The position numbers and the translations under genes were made by a program. Of a DNA stretch of 64,000 nt, positions 1 through 10,513 are shown one piece after another. Source of the stretch: Haloplanus natans DSM 17983 (GTDB taxonomy: Archaea; Halobacteriota; Halobacteria; Halobacteriales; Haloferacaceae); the NCBI RefSeq assembly GCF_000427685.1, contig NZ_ATYM01000003.1, forward strand, positions 124,001 to 188,000, given 5' to 3'. Position 1 is the stretch's first letter. Every line of letters begins with the position of its first letter. The notes under the pieces were generated by a model. It searched no databases. It was not told the origin of the DNA and was given only the letters and a program-made list of their open reading frames with translations.

Positions 1-1316
1 CCGTCATCGGTCGCCGTCCGCAGCTCGATCGCTGCATTGTACGCGTGACAGCCGACCTGTCCGTTCGTGGTCGGTCGGATGCTGAACGAGAGTTCGGTCG
101 TTCGTGCGTCCGTCTTCGCCCCTGTGTCCGTCCCCGCCTCGCTCTCTCTTATCGAGCGCTCCGCAACGGCTTCCTGACAGCCGCCCGCCGAGCCACTCAC
201 TTCGAAGGCGCGATCGCCGCTGGCGGCTGGGGCGTCGACGACTCGCTGCGTGCCGTTCCCTGTAGCAGTCCAGTTCGCCGGGGAGCCGTTGACTGGCGTG
301 GATTCGAAGCCAGTGTCGAGTACTGTCTCCGTGGTCGTTGCAGCATCCGCCTCAACGTCGAGCGTTCGAGTGGCGTTGACTTGCGCTCCCGTGCCCGTGA
401 CGACTGTTACCGTCGTCGCGTATCGTCCCGGTGTACGATACGTATGCCTCGTGGTCGGGACGGACGTGGTTACGTCGGTCGTCCCGTCTCCGTCGACGTC
501 CCACTGATACGCCCGGATCGTGCCGTCGAACGCGGCTAGCTCCGCTTCGAACGTGACTGGCTCGCCGGGCGTTGGCGACGACGGTGAGGTGGTGTACGCC
601 GATACCGTCGGCGGTGCGTTGCTAGCCTCGACGCTGACGGTCGCTCGGTCCCGCGCGTCCCCGTCCGAGACGACCACCTCGAAGACGTACGTTCCCGCTT
701 CGGGCAGCGACACAGAGAGGCTGGCCGATGACGATCGATTGAGAGACGCGTTTGCTGGACCGCGTATCTGCCGCCACTCGTAGGAGCGGTCGTCGGGGGT
801 GTCGGCGTCGCCGGTGACGACCGCAACGAGCTGGAGCGTCCCGCCTACGTTGACCGAATCGTTTTCCGGAGCGATGGTCACGGCCGGCGCCGATGACTCG
901 CTCAGCTGATACAGATCCACCACGTCATCGAAATCCAGCAAACCGTTCCGATTGAAGTCGTACTGTGCGGCGTTGTCCGTGACTACCGGCCGATCGAAAT
1001 TAGCAAACAGCAGCGTCGAATCCTCGTAATCGATCCGTCCGTTGGCGTTGAGGTCTTCGAACAGCCCATCACGGTCGGGATCAGTCGGGGGCGAGCTAGC
1101 TGTCGGGAGCGGCGGTGGTGACTCGGCTACTGGTTGCACCGCTGTTGTTCTGCCCTCCGGTGTCACCGGCGCGTCGTTCCCGGCGGCAGGTACAGCCCGG
1201 TCAGCCGCGGCGACGGGCATCAGCCACGGAGTCAGTACACCGAACCCGACCCATAATAAAATGCACAGCAATAGACCGACGCTCCGCAGTGTTGACTGTC
1301 CGGACGGGTGAGCCAT
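1..1316 (-). CDS. Secreted dockerin- and PKD-domain protein (3' part beyond the window)
   Basis: The reading frame is open from an ATG at 1316 to the left edge (at least 438 residues), so the C-terminus is missing. It begins with a signal-peptide-like segment: basic start, a hydrophobic run of about 20 residues, then AAAD. At about residues 75-140 are two dockerin-type calcium loops (DLNANGRIDYED and DFNRNGLLDFDD). Two PKD-like repeats follow, with typical YEWRQ and YQWDVDGDG strands, and then a Cys-containing segment resembling carbohydrate-binding modules. Dockerins bind cohesin modules on partner proteins in known systems. The partner is unknown here, but a cohesin-like module occurs in the protein encoded at 51,152-54,373. 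A cell-surface or secreted role is inferred. Confidence 0.75.
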   Translation of the reverse strand, partial: MAHPSGQSTLRSVGLLLCILLWVGFGVLTPWLMPVAAADRAVPAAGNDAPVTPEGRTTAVQPVAESPPPLPTASSPPTDPDRDGLFEDLNANGRIDYEDSTLLFANFDRPVVTDNAAQYDFNRNGLLDFDDVVDLYQLSESSAPAVTIAPENDSVNVGGTLQLVAVVTGDADTPDDRSYEWRQIRGPANASLNRSSSASLSVSLPEAGTYVFEVVVSDGDARDRATVSVEASNAPPTVSAYTTSPSSPTPGEPVTFEAELAAFDGTIRAYQWDVDGDGTTDVTTSVPTTRHTYRTPGRYATTVTVVTGTGAQVNATRTLDVEADAATTTETVLDTGFESTPVNGSPANWTATGNGTQRVVDAPAASGDRAFEVSGSAGGCQEAVAERSIRESEAGTDTGAKTDARTTELSFSIRPTTNGQVGCHAYNAAIELRTATDD

Positions 1317-1515
1317 GATCCTGCTTCCCTGCCGAACTCATTTGAACGATGATATTTTTGATATGTATATTTCGGGTCGCGTACTGGCCAGAACATAGCC
1401 GTACGTGGACGGACGGCGGATACACGGCCTTAGCGCTTCATACAGGCCCCAGCAAATTTTATATTACCTGACCTGTTCTATTTTCGTGTACACGTCGAAG
1501 CCCACCTCGCCCAGT

Positions 1516-1665
1516 ATGTCCGACTCTACTTCATCGCTTGGCGTCTGCCCGCGCTGTGGCTCACCTATCCCTCACGGCGCAGTGCTCATTACGTACGAAG
1601 TCGACGGAGCGATGCGCCTCTTCGCAGAGTGCACTGATTGTGGTGAGCCCGTCCGTCCAGAGTAA
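1516..1665 (+). CDS. 49-residue zinc-ribbon protein
   Basis: The ATG at 1516 opens a 49-residue frame containing CPRC and CTDC pairs about 25 residues apart, the spacing of a one-knuckle zinc ribbon. Small proteins of this kind (DUF7837-like, from memory) are common in haloarchaea and have no established function. A longer start in the same frame at 1405 is less likely, because the extra N-terminus is basic and contains no recognisable sequence. An AT-rich stretch at about 1456-1466 may be its promoter. Confidence 0.6.
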   Translation: MSDSTSSLGVCPRCGSPIPHGAVLITYEVDGAMRLFAECTDCGEPVRPE

Positions 1666-1887
1666 GGGTCCACAGGGCGTTGCCTCAGGCTGGCTGTCGC
1701 CACCAGCACCTCGGGCCATTACATGTAACGCCCACCAGCGCCGACCGCGTCGGCACCCGTGCTGTGACGCGTCTAAAGCTGTCAAGGGAATCGCAACGCT
1801 CCCGCGGCACGGTCATGGCTATCGGTACCTGTGGCGAATCGCCCTCTCGACGTCGCGACGCCCTCGTTACAGGCACAGCCGACTGTC

Positions 1888-2496
1888 CTACGATTCGATC
1901 GAGCGCCACTCGCCGCCGGTATCGGCTTTCCCTTCGACCTTGGCTTTCATGAGCCCCGTCTCCGCCCTGTGGAGGCCGACAACGTAATCGAAGTGCGTCC
2001 GCACGATAGCGAACTCGGGCGCATCGTTGGCCTGTCGCGGCGACATAAATATACCACCCATTTCGTGGTTGCGAAGTTGGCCGACGACGACCTGCAGGAA
2101 CTGGCCGATGACGTCTGGCGAGTGGAACGCCAGCAACTGAGACAGTGAGTGGAACCCGAGCACCGTTTTCTCCGTTTCGGCGTGGCGCTCTATCGCGTCG
2201 CTAATCCGCATTCCAAGCCGAGTCAGATTGCCGCAACTGGCTGTCGTCACTGCCTGCCCATCGCTGGCGACCGATACGCCATCGGCGCGCGTACAGTCCA
2301 CGATTGTCAGACCGCCGCCGGAGATGTCCTCGCTGAGCGTCGACGCCGGGTATTTTGTCGACACGACGATGCCATCTTGCGACAGGCTATTGAACAGCCG
2401 AACGAAGGCGTCGTATTCGACTTCGTTTCCGTCACCGGTGAGGAGGAACACGTCCGAACTGTCCGCCTGGAGTGGCGGGTGACGATTGTGTGACAT
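1888..2496 (-). CDS. DUF7504-like haloarchaeal protein (RecA-fold type)
   Basis: This 202-residue soluble acidic protein has a pattern seen in the haloarchaeal DUF7504 group: an early hydrophobic strand (VFLLTGDG), a mid-protein VDCT strand, and a late LGFHSLSQLL helix/strand pair. These resemble a degenerate RecA/KaiC-like fold without a clear Walker A. Members often sit near signal-transduction genes, but no partner gene is adjacent here. Family assignment is from remembered sequence character and the function is unknown. Confidence 0.6.
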   Translation of the reverse strand: MSHNRHPPLQADSSDVFLLTGDGNEVEYDAFVRLFNSLSQDGIVVSTKYPASTLSEDISGGGLTIVDCTRADGVSVASDGQAVTTASCGNLTRLGMRISDAIERHAETEKTVLGFHSLSQLLAFHSPDVIGQFLQVVVGQLRNHEMGGIFMSPRQANDAPEFAIVRTHFDYVVGLHRAETGLMKAKVEGKADTGGEWRSIES

Positions 2497-3402
<906 letters not shown>

Positions 3403-4023
3403 ATGGGATTACTCGATGATCTCACGTCGACGCTGCTGTCGACTCACGAGGCCACGCAGATCGGTGTGTACGGCCCGCCGAACGCGGGGAAGACGACGTT
3501 CGTAAATCAGGTACTCGCCGACTGCGGGGAAGCCGCGTCAGGCACGACGAGCCATCGTCCCCACGAGACGCGAACGGCCGATCGGACGACATCGGTCGAC
3601 ATTGCGGGTAAGACAGGGACCACAACCATCGACATCGTGGATATGCCGGGCGTCTCCACGACCGTCGACGAGGCGACGTTCCGCGCCCACGGACTGGACG
3701 AGGAGACGGCTCGACAGCGCGCGCGAGAAGCGACCAGCGGCATCTCGGACGCCCTCCGCTGGCTTCGAGAGGACATTACCGGCGTCATCTACGTCCTCGA
3801 TGCGACGCGTGACCCGCTCAGGCAGGTGAACACGATGCTCATCGGAATGGTCGACAACGAAGCGCTTCCCGTCTTGATCCTGGCGAACAAGACCGACCTC
3901 CCCGAGGCCGACGTCGAGCGCGTCCGCGAGGCGTATCCCACGTACGATGTCGTGCCCGTCTCTGCACTAGAAGGAACGAACCTCGACACGGCCTACGCAC
4001 GTATCGTCGACACATTCGGGTGA
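3403..4023 (+). CDS. OapA/ArvA-like small GTPase (Era-like)
   Basis: This 206-residue P-loop GTPase has G1 GPPNAGKTT at about residues 24-32, G3 DMPG at about 78-81, G4 NKTD at about 161-164 and G5-like SALE near 186. It strongly resembles haloarchaeal OapA, recently studied as ArvA, a Ras-superfamily GTPase needed for extracellular vesicle formation in Haloferax volcanii. The canonical oapA lies beside an orc1 gene. Here there is none, so this is probably a paralogue. The following genes encode a ribbon-helix-helix protein and an exported protein on the same strand. Confidence 0.8.
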   Translation: MGLLDDLTSTLLSTHEATQIGVYGPPNAGKTTFVNQVLADCGEAASGTTSHRPHETRTADRTTSVDIAGKTGTTTIDIVDMPGVSTTVDEATFRAHGLDEETARQRAREATSGISDALRWLREDITGVIYVLDATRDPLRQVNTMLIGMVDNEALPVLILANKTDLPEADVERVREAYPTYDVVPVSALEGTNLDTAYARIVDTFG

Positions 4024-4411
4024 GTGCGTAGGCCTCGCCCGCGTCCGAGGCCGTCTGCCGTACCTGTTTCACGGCGTCATCCGATCCGGGTCGCCGATAT
4101 CGAGCGTGCGACGCGATCCCGCGAACGCGGTGGCCTCGTGGGTACTCCGCGGGTCGGTCGAGCGTCCTCGGGGTCAGTCCGTCGGGCTATGCCCTCGACG
4201 CGACAGCGATTCCAACCGTCACGCCGTTCGATTGCGTGGCCACCACGAGGGCGTTCACCCGTCGCCCGCTGCTGGCTCGCCCCGTCGCGTCCGCTCCCCA
4301 TCCTCTAACGGACCGCCTCGCAGCTTCGGCTGCCGCCGGTAGGACCACCGACGACCGCGACGCACCCACCACGCCCGAAGTTGTTTACTACTGGCCGCGA
4401 TAGTACTGAGT
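4024..4411. other. 388-base intergenic interval
   Basis: The interval is GC-rich with no RNA gene or clear protein gene. A 61-codon minus-strand frame (4187-4372) ends in a hydrophobic stretch but has no supporting signal. The AT-rich bases GTTGTTTACTACTGG about 25 bases before the ATG at 4412 could be the promoter of the next gene. Confidence 0.4.
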
Positions 4412-4858
4412 ATGGTAAAGTCGACCGTGCGGTTTCCAGCGGAGGTGCTGGACGCCGTCCAGAACCACGTCGACGACGGCGAATTCGCTAACCAGTCCGA
4501 ATTTCAGCGATTCGCCGTCGAATACCTGCTCGACAACATCGAGGAGGACTACGACCCGACGCTGGCCGAATACAACGAGATCCGAACGACAGCACTGAAC
4601 ACCGACTCGAACGCGGGCTCCGACGGGTCGGTCGACACGCGAGGCGACGACTACCCCGACTTCCTCCAGACAGCGGCTCGCGTCCGACAGTACGCCGTGC
4701 GAGGCGATGCCGACACGGCGTATGAACTGATCGACACCTACTTTCCGCCCGAGAGCTCCGCGGCGATGCTCCTCGATCACGTCGTCCGCGGCGTGCAGTC
4801 CGACATGGCGGCGACCGACGGGGCCGACGAGTCAACCGAAGTGCCCCAGTCCGGCTGA
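4412..4858 (+). CDS. Ribbon-helix-helix domain protein with acidic C-terminal domain
   Basis: Residues 1-45 form a typical ribbon-helix-helix unit: the strand STVRFPAEVLDAV is followed by two helices ending in EYLLDNI. Such domains dimerise and bind DNA through the strand. The remaining 100 residues form an acidic, helical domain of unknown role. The order GTPase, RHH protein, surface protein suggests a small functional set, although the 388-base gap before this gene argues for its own promoter. A CdrL-like cell-division regulator is a possibility I cannot confirm. Confidence 0.7.
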   Translation: MVKSTVRFPAEVLDAVQNHVDDGEFANQSEFQRFAVEYLLDNIEEDYDPTLAEYNEIRTTALNTDSNAGSDGSVDTRGDDYPDFLQTAARVRQYAVRGDADTAYELIDTYFPPESSAAMLLDHVVRGVQSDMAATDGADESTEVPQSG

Positions 4859-4912
4859 CGACGCCCGCTGTGACTCTCCCGGGGTTCGTGACTGCGGCCC
4901 GGCAAAGAGGCT

Positions 4913-5872
4913 ATGAGGCTTCACGGTGCATATCGGCGTATGCGACGGACCTTCATTATCCTCTGTGCTGGCTGGCTGGTCGTCGCCGGGCTCAGCTTCG
5001 GCGTCGGCGCTGACTCCTACGCGCTGGCCTCGCCAGCCGCTGTCGATACCCCCGACCGGACGGTGACCGTCGGCGGCAACACGTACCAAGTCACGAACGC
5101 CGTCCGCGTTGCTGGCGGGACGCCCTTTACGATTCGACCGACTGCCCCGGACAACGCAACGTTCGATCTCTACTTGTACAACAGCGACCAGGCCGTCACC
5201 GGGATCAAGACCGACCTCACCGACGGGAGCGACCCATCGTTCGCTACCGACGACCGCCCGCCCGGATCGTACGTCGTAGCCCTGTTTTACCAGGGTCGAT
5301 TCGAGGCGATCCTCCCCGTCGTCGTGATGGGCTATCGGGTGAGTGCGACACACGACGGTCCCGTTCGGGCGGGCGAGGCCCTGACCGTGACGGCCGAGGT
5401 ACGCGAAGAGCCGGCTGCGCCGAACGTCAGCGCCGTCGAAGCCGTCGTGACCAACGCGTCCACCGACCGAGTCGTCACGCGCGTCCCGATGGACCGACAG
5501 GCTGCCGGCACGTACGAAACGTCCGTCACCGTCGATGCGGCGGGCGCACACAAGGTGTACGTGAACGTCCGTGGCGAGCAGCGAGTCCGCGGCCAACGCG
5601 AACTGCTTGGCTTTAGCAACGCCGTCTCGCTCACCGTCACCCCGGGTGCGACACAGACGGCGACGCCATCTGCGACGCCGACACCAGCGTCAACACCGAC
5701 CCCGACCACACCGTCGACGACGGCCGCGCCCACGACGGCCGACCCGATCACGCCACGCGCGGCGACGGCGACGGCGACCCAGACCTCCGCACAGGGTGGC
5801 GTCCATCTCTGGGCCGCCCTCGTCGTCGGCGTCTTGCTCTTGCTCGTCGGTCTCGCGTCTCGGGTCGTCTGA
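4913..5872 (+). CDS. Secreted, C-terminally anchored surface protein with Thr-rich stalk
   Basis: The 319-residue product has a signal peptide (RRMRR, then about 20 hydrophobic residues), two beta-sandwich-like regions, a stalk rich in Thr, Pro and Ala (about residues 243-290), and a final hydrophobic segment followed by SRVV. This layout is usual for haloarchaeal surface glycoproteins, with the stalk probably O-glycosylated. The start is uncertain: the ATG at 4913 has AGAGG just before it, and a second in-frame ATG lies at 4940. Function unknown. Confidence 0.7.
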   Translation: MRLHGAYRRMRRTFIILCAGWLVVAGLSFGVGADSYALASPAAVDTPDRTVTVGGNTYQVTNAVRVAGGTPFTIRPTAPDNATFDLYLYNSDQAVTGIKTDLTDGSDPSFATDDRPPGSYVVALFYQGRFEAILPVVVMGYRVSATHDGPVRAGEALTVTAEVREEPAAPNVSAVEAVVTNASTDRVVTRVPMDRQAAGTYETSVTVDAAGAHKVYVNVRGEQRVRGQRELLGFSNAVSLTVTPGATQTATPSATPTPASTPTPTTPSTTAAPTTADPITPRAATATATQTSAQGGVHLWAALVVGVLLLLVGLASRVV

Positions 5873-6204
5873 GAGACCTTCTCAGCGGCACAACGCCCCC
5901 GTCCGGCCCCCAAACCGGTGCGCGCCCCGCGCGTACGCGGCACCGACACGGTGGCTCGCGGCTTTTGTAATCCGCTCAGCCTCTGCCGGTAGCGCTCCAC
6001 GCGAGGCGATTTTGCGGGATGAAGACGGGCGGTTTACAGAACGCCCCGACCCAGACAGGCTCACCTCCCGAACAAATGGTTGGGTTTTGCAAGTCCGGTA
6101 CGTAACCGATGCAACAGCTACGCCAGCGTGGTTCGCCCACGCTCGCCACGCCACATTCACACGTTGCTTTCGGGGGCGTGATACGAACGACCTCCCCTCC
6201 GAAG
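5873..6204. other. 332-base intergenic interval between convergent genes
   Basis: This lies between the surface protein gene (plus) and glmS (minus), whose 3' ends face each other. No RNA gene, repeat or credible frame is visible. Confidence 0.4.
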
Positions 6205-8004
6205 TCACTCGACGGTCACGCTCTTCGCGAGATTTCGGGGCTTATCGATGTTCCGGTCCTTGTTTTTCGCGATGTGATATGCGAACAGTTGCAGTGCAAC
6301 GTTCGCCACGAGTGACTCCATTCGCCCGATATCCGGAATGTCGACCGTCTCGTCACAGAAGGCCGTGCTCTCCTCGATACTCGCCATGCCGATCACCGAC
6401 GCGCCGCGGGATTCGACTTCTTTGACATTGTTGAGGGTCTTCTGTGGCTCCGTGCCCTCGGTAAGCAAGGCGATCACCGGCGTCTCGGGCGTGACAAGGG
6501 CCAGGGGGCCGTGTTTCAACTCACCCGCCGCGAACCCTTCGGCGTGATCGTACGAGATTTCCTTGAGTTTGAGTGCGCTTTCGAGCGCTACCGGATAGCC
6601 GAGATGGCGGCCAATAAAAAAGAAGGACTCGCCATCGCCGTACGCCGCTGCAAGGCGTTCGATCTCTCCCTCTGCATCCAGGATTTCCTGTACTGCACCG
6701 GGTAACTCGCGGAGATTCGAGAGAAAGGTCGCGGCGTCGTTGCGCGAGATCGCGTTCCGAGTGCGGCCAAGGTAGACACTGAAGAGTGCAAGCGTCGCCA
6801 CCTGCGAGACGAAGGTCTTGGTTGCGGCGACACCGATTTCCGGACCGGCTTGGATGAATATCGTGTCGTCGACCTCGCGGGTGACGGTGCTTCCAACGGT
6901 GTTGGTCACGGCCATGGTCCGCGCCCCCATCGAGACCGCCTCGCGGATGGCCGACAGGGTGTCTGCCGTCTCACCCGACTGCGTAATGGCAAGAGCAAGC
7001 GTACTTGCGGGGTCATCCGCGCCCGTGACGTGATACTCGGATGCACGAGTGACTGTGACCGAGACGTTCGCAAGCGTCTCAAACAGGCGCTTGGCGAACA
7101 GCCCGGCGTGATAGGAAGTGCCACAGGCGACAAGCTGAATCCGGTCGATATCAGCCAACACTTCCTGGTCGATATCGATATCCAGATCCACCTCGCCGGC
7201 GAGTTCGTCGAGCCGGCCCGACAGCGACTGTCGGAGGGCGTGTGGTTGCTCGTGAATCTCTTTGTGCATGTAGTGGTCGTGACCGCTCTTGCCGGCCGCG
7301 GCTGCGTCCCACGTGACTTGTGTGATGGGGCGGTTGACGACTGTGCCGTCGTTGGTGATCGTGACGCCATCCGGAGTGAGTGCAGCCACGTCGCCGTCCT
7401 CGAGATACGTCACTTGTCGGGTGTACTCGACGAACGCGGTAACGTCGCTGCCGATGAACATTCCGTCATCGCCGTGGCCGATCACGAGCGGGCTATCCTG
7501 TCGGGCGAGCACGACCGCGTCACAGTCGGCGTGGGTAACGGCAATCGCGAAGCTCCCTTCGAGCCGGTTGATCACATCACTGACTGCCGGGTAGAGGTCG
7601 CGGCCCCGTTCGAGTTCCTCTTCGATGAGGTGAGGAATCACTTCGGTATCGGTATCGCTGGTGAAGACGTGGCCACCGAGTTCCGCTTTCAATTCGTGGA
7701 AGTTACCGATGATGCCGTTATGGACGACTGCCAACTCACCGGTGCAGTCCGTATGGGGGTGAGCGTTGTCGTCGGACGGTTCGCCGTGAGTCGACCATCG
7801 CGTGTGCCCGATGCCGTGTGATGGATCGCAGTCGGTCGGGACGGCGACGTCATCGATCGTCCCCTGCCGTTTATACACCTCGACGGTATCATCGACCAGC
7901 GCGATCCCGGCCGAGTCATAGCCTCGATATTCGAGATTCTTGAGGCTCGATTTGAGTACGGCTGTGCTGTCACTTCCGCCGATATACCCCGTTATTCCAC
8001 ACAT
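6205..8004 (-). CDS. glmS: Glutamine-fructose-6-phosphate aminotransferase (isomerizing)
   Basis: The 599-residue protein starts MCGITGYIGG, placing the N-terminal nucleophile Cys at residue 2 of the class II glutamine amidotransferase domain (to about 240). Two SIS sugar-isomerase domains follow, with SGETADT and ATKTF motifs. The C-terminus ends KPRNLAKSVTVE, as in full-length GlmS. It makes glucosamine-6-phosphate from fructose-6-phosphate and glutamine, the entry step to UDP-GlcNAc. It lies downstream of a GlmU-like gene on the same strand; glmM is 38 kb away at 45.0-46.3 kb. Confidence 0.95.
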   Translation of the reverse strand: MCGITGYIGGSDSTAVLKSSLKNLEYRGYDSAGIALVDDTVEVYKRQGTIDDVAVPTDCDPSHGIGHTRWSTHGEPSDDNAHPHTDCTGELAVVHNGIIGNFHELKAELGGHVFTSDTDTEVIPHLIEEELERGRDLYPAVSDVINRLEGSFAIAVTHADCDAVVLARQDSPLVIGHGDDGMFIGSDVTAFVEYTRQVTYLEDGDVAALTPDGVTITNDGTVVNRPITQVTWDAAAAGKSGHDHYMHKEIHEQPHALRQSLSGRLDELAGEVDLDIDIDQEVLADIDRIQLVACGTSYHAGLFAKRLFETLANVSVTVTRASEYHVTGADDPASTLALAITQSGETADTLSAIREAVSMGARTMAVTNTVGSTVTREVDDTIFIQAGPEIGVAATKTFVSQVATLALFSVYLGRTRNAISRNDAATFLSNLRELPGAVQEILDAEGEIERLAAAYGDGESFFFIGRHLGYPVALESALKLKEISYDHAEGFAAGELKHGPLALVTPETPVIALLTEGTEPQKTLNNVKEVESRGASVIGMASIEESTAFCDETVDIPDIGRMESLVANVALQLFAYHIAKNKDRNIDKPRNLAKSVTVE

Positions 8005-8324
8005 GGTTTCCCTTGATTACTCACGGCTGGCACGGTGCCTGCTGCAGAGTAGCACTACATGAGAACGTATAATGATAACGGTGATTATGTTTATTCGACC
8101 CCATCAGGTGCTCGGTCAACACCGACTTCCCGGCATTTCGAATTCATGCGGAGTGTGTCGATTGCTGTGACACGGGTACTGCTGTCACACAATGGGCTTG
8201 CGTGACTCGACCGGTGAGAGAGCGGTGACGCAGTGAGCGCCCACCCGCTCACGATGGTCCGAACGGCGTGTTCGGAGCCGTATCCAACGCGTGAGCATGC
8301 CCGCCCGTTGGAGCGAGGAGGGCG
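8005..8324. other. Intergenic region with probable glmS promoter
   Basis: No gene is visible in this interval. On the minus strand an AT-rich box (AATAAACATAAT, about 8085-8096) lies some 80 bases before the glmS start and could be its TATA element, implying a leader. A second AT-rich stretch (ATCATTATACG, about 8066-8076) is closer. Confidence 0.35.
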
Positions 8325-9494
8325 TCATCCGCGCCGAACGTGTGTGTCGTTTTCGACGCGGCCGGAGACCGTACACCCAAGCTCAACCGTGGTGTGATTT
8401 CCGACGATCGCCCCGGGGTCGAGCGTTACGTCAGCGCCGATAGTAGCATTGTGCCCGATCAACCCCCCGAACTCGACAGCAGAATAGACCGACTCATTGA
8501 GGACGACATCGGCGCCACCGCCCCCAATCGTCGTGTGTGCCCCGATGGTGGCACCCTCGCCGATGATGCAGTCAGTCAGCACGCAGCCAGGTCCGATCGT
8601 CACGTCGGAGAAGACGACCGAATTGGTAATTACGGTGTTCGCACCCAGTCGAACGTTCGCACCCAGCGTCGTCCCGCGCAACACACGGCCACCCGACGCG
8701 ATATGTGTATCGGCACCGATGGCAACGGGGCTGGTGATGGTCGCATCCGGATGCACCTGTGCCGTAGAGATAACCTGTGACCCGGTGGTGCTCAAGATCC
8801 CGTCGTTGGCATCGAGCAGATCCCAGGGGTGTTCGAGTTCAAGCCAGAGCCCATCGTATCGGAGTGCCCGAACCGGAAGCTTCCTCAAGTAGTCCGCGAG
8901 CGTCTGTGTGAGCTTCAGTTCACCCCGGCGCTCGGTCTGGCGAATCGCAGCGAAGATGTCCGGCCCAAATGCATAGATGCCCGCGTTCACGAGATTCGAG
9001 GTGACCTCGTGTGTGGCCGGCTTCTCGACTATGCTACTGACGTACTCCCCGTCCAGTTCGACCATCCCGTAGCGCGTCGGGTCATCGACGGACGTGATGA
9101 CCATGCACTGATCACCCGTCTTCTCGCGTCGCCGAATGAGGCGTTCGATCAGCGCTTGCTCGACGATCCGATCGCCGTTCACGACGAGAAAGTCACTGCC
9201 GAGATAGGGCTCGGCCGTCAGTAGCGCATCACCCGTCCCGAGCGGGTTCTCTTGCACGGCGTACGTGATGTTGGGGCCGTGGCCATCTTGTTCCCGCTCG
9301 CTGAAATGCGTCTGAATCCGTTCGCGCTGGTAGCCAACGACCAGAACGACCTCCTCGATGCCGGCCGCTGCCAGACGATCGACGACGTGGTCGAGAAGCG
9401 GCTTTCCGGCAACGGGTAGCATCGGCTTTGGCCGGATATCAGTCAGCGGGCGAAATCGCTTCCCCTCGCCAGCGGCCAGAATGACGGCCTTCAC
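8325..9494 (-). CDS. GlmU-like bifunctional sugar-phosphate nucleotidyltransferase
   Basis: The N-terminal nucleotidyltransferase domain opens with KAVILAAGEGKRFRPLT, the pyrophosphorylase signature, and has the NPLGTGDA and VNGDR motifs. From about residue 245 a left-handed beta-helix of hexapeptide repeats follows (for example ITSPVAIGADT), as in GlmU or glucose-1-phosphate thymidylyltransferase. I chose the GTG at 9494, immediately before the conserved start of the domain; an upstream ATG at 9641 would add a non-conserved extension. Likely product: a UDP- or dTDP-sugar, perhaps UDP-GlcNAc. A second gene of this kind lies at 41,728. Confidence 0.85.
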   Translation of the reverse strand: MKAVILAAGEGKRFRPLTDIRPKPMLPVAGKPLLDHVVDRLAAAGIEEVVLVVGYQRERIQTHFSEREQDGHGPNITYAVQENPLGTGDALLTAEPYLGSDFLVVNGDRIVEQALIERLIRRREKTGDQCMVITSVDDPTRYGMVELDGEYVSSIVEKPATHEVTSNLVNAGIYAFGPDIFAAIRQTERRGELKLTQTLADYLRKLPVRALRYDGLWLELEHPWDLLDANDGILSTTGSQVISTAQVHPDATITSPVAIGADTHIASGGRVLRGTTLGANVRLGANTVITNSVVFSDVTIGPGCVLTDCIIGEGATIGAHTTIGGGGADVVLNESVYSAVEFGGLIGHNATIGADVTLDPGAIVGNHTTVELGCTVSGRVENDTHVRRG

Positions 9495-9740
9495 GGCTCG
9501 ACCCCGCTCCTTGCGAGGGCCCGCTCCGGTGGACAACCTATTCTCATCGTCCCCGATAGGGCGACGGTGCCAATTAAACATAGGGATCGGCTGCGATTCC
9601 GCATCGTACCCGGTGTGACCGTGCTCAGGTCTGCCTGGCAATGACGCGGCCGTTGTGCGCCCACCCGCATGGCCATCAGCCCGCCTCTCCTGACGGTGTC
9701 CGTCGACGACCTAGACGAGTCATCGGGGGTACGATCCCGC

Positions 9741-10370
9741 TCAGTCGCTGGCCGCGAACGTGAGCAGATGGCGGATGACGCATCCGAGCTGTCGGGCGTG
9801 TTGCCACGCGATGCCCCGGGGCTTTCGAATCGATCGGGTTTCGATCTGGACCTCGCCGAGCCTCGCCCCTTTGGTGGCCGCTTCGAGCGCGAGCGTGCCA
9901 CAGGGACAGGCCGTCTCGAGGGTGAGCCTCGTCGCCAGCGAGCGACGGATCGCCCGTAGTCCCGATCCGGAATCGGAGATATCGAGTGCGAGCTGTGTCA
10001 CCCGATTCAGTAATCGCTCCGACGGCCGAGGGATCTCGTCCCGGGCGCCGAAGACCAGATCGTACCGGTCACGACAAACGGGCGTGATGACTTTCGAGAC
10101 GTGCGCGGGTTTGTGCTCGCCATCGGCGTCGTACGTCACGAGTACCTCGGCGTCTGCCTCGTCGAATCCGCGCGTGAGTGCAGCCATGTAGCCACGGTTC
10201 GTCTCCTGTTCGACGACCGTCGCTCCTGCCTCCCGCGCTTCGGCCGCCGTCTCATCGCCCGATCCGTCGTCGACAACGAGGACATCGTACGCGCCGATCA
10301 GCTCCCGCACCGTCGGTCCGATTCGTCCGGCTTCGTTGTACGCCGGGATGAGCACCGTCACGTCTGCCAT
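9741..10370 (-). CDS. Family 2 glycosyltransferase, soluble
   Basis: This 209-residue GT-A glycosyltransferase shows TVLIPAYNEAGRI at the start, VVDDGSGDET, and TYDADGEH at about residues 92-99 (metal- and nucleotide-binding). There are no membrane segments, so it is closer to polyprenyl-phosphate mannose/glucose synthases lacking anchors. Start chosen at the ATG directly preceding the conserved strand. It is transcribed toward the nucleotidyltransferase gene with a 246-base gap and diverges from the TrmB gene. It probably charges a lipid carrier or adds one glycan sugar. Confidence 0.85.
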   Translation of the reverse strand: MADVTVLIPAYNEAGRIGPTVRELIGAYDVLVVDDGSGDETAAEAREAGATVVEQETNRGYMAALTRGFDEADAEVLVTYDADGEHKPAHVSKVITPVCRDRYDLVFGARDEIPRPSERLLNRVTQLALDISDSGSGLRAIRRSLATRLTLETACPCGTLALEAATKGARLGEVQIETRSIRKPRGIAWQHARQLGCVIRHLLTFAASD

Positions 10371-10513
10371 GTTCCCAACACCGTGGCCCTGCGGTGTAGC
10401 TCTCCCGCTCTGCTCATTGCCCGAACACTCCTCGTCCACGACACGAGCACGACAGGAGTGTGAGACGGTCTCGAGACGAATGGACTTACTACGGCGCTCG
10501 ACTACGGATATCT

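Noticed and set aside
5641-5780. Possible CRISPR or tandem repeat in the ACC/ACG-rich stretch
   Set aside because: It is the Thr/Pro-rich stalk coding region of the surface protein, with irregular codons and no spacer pattern.
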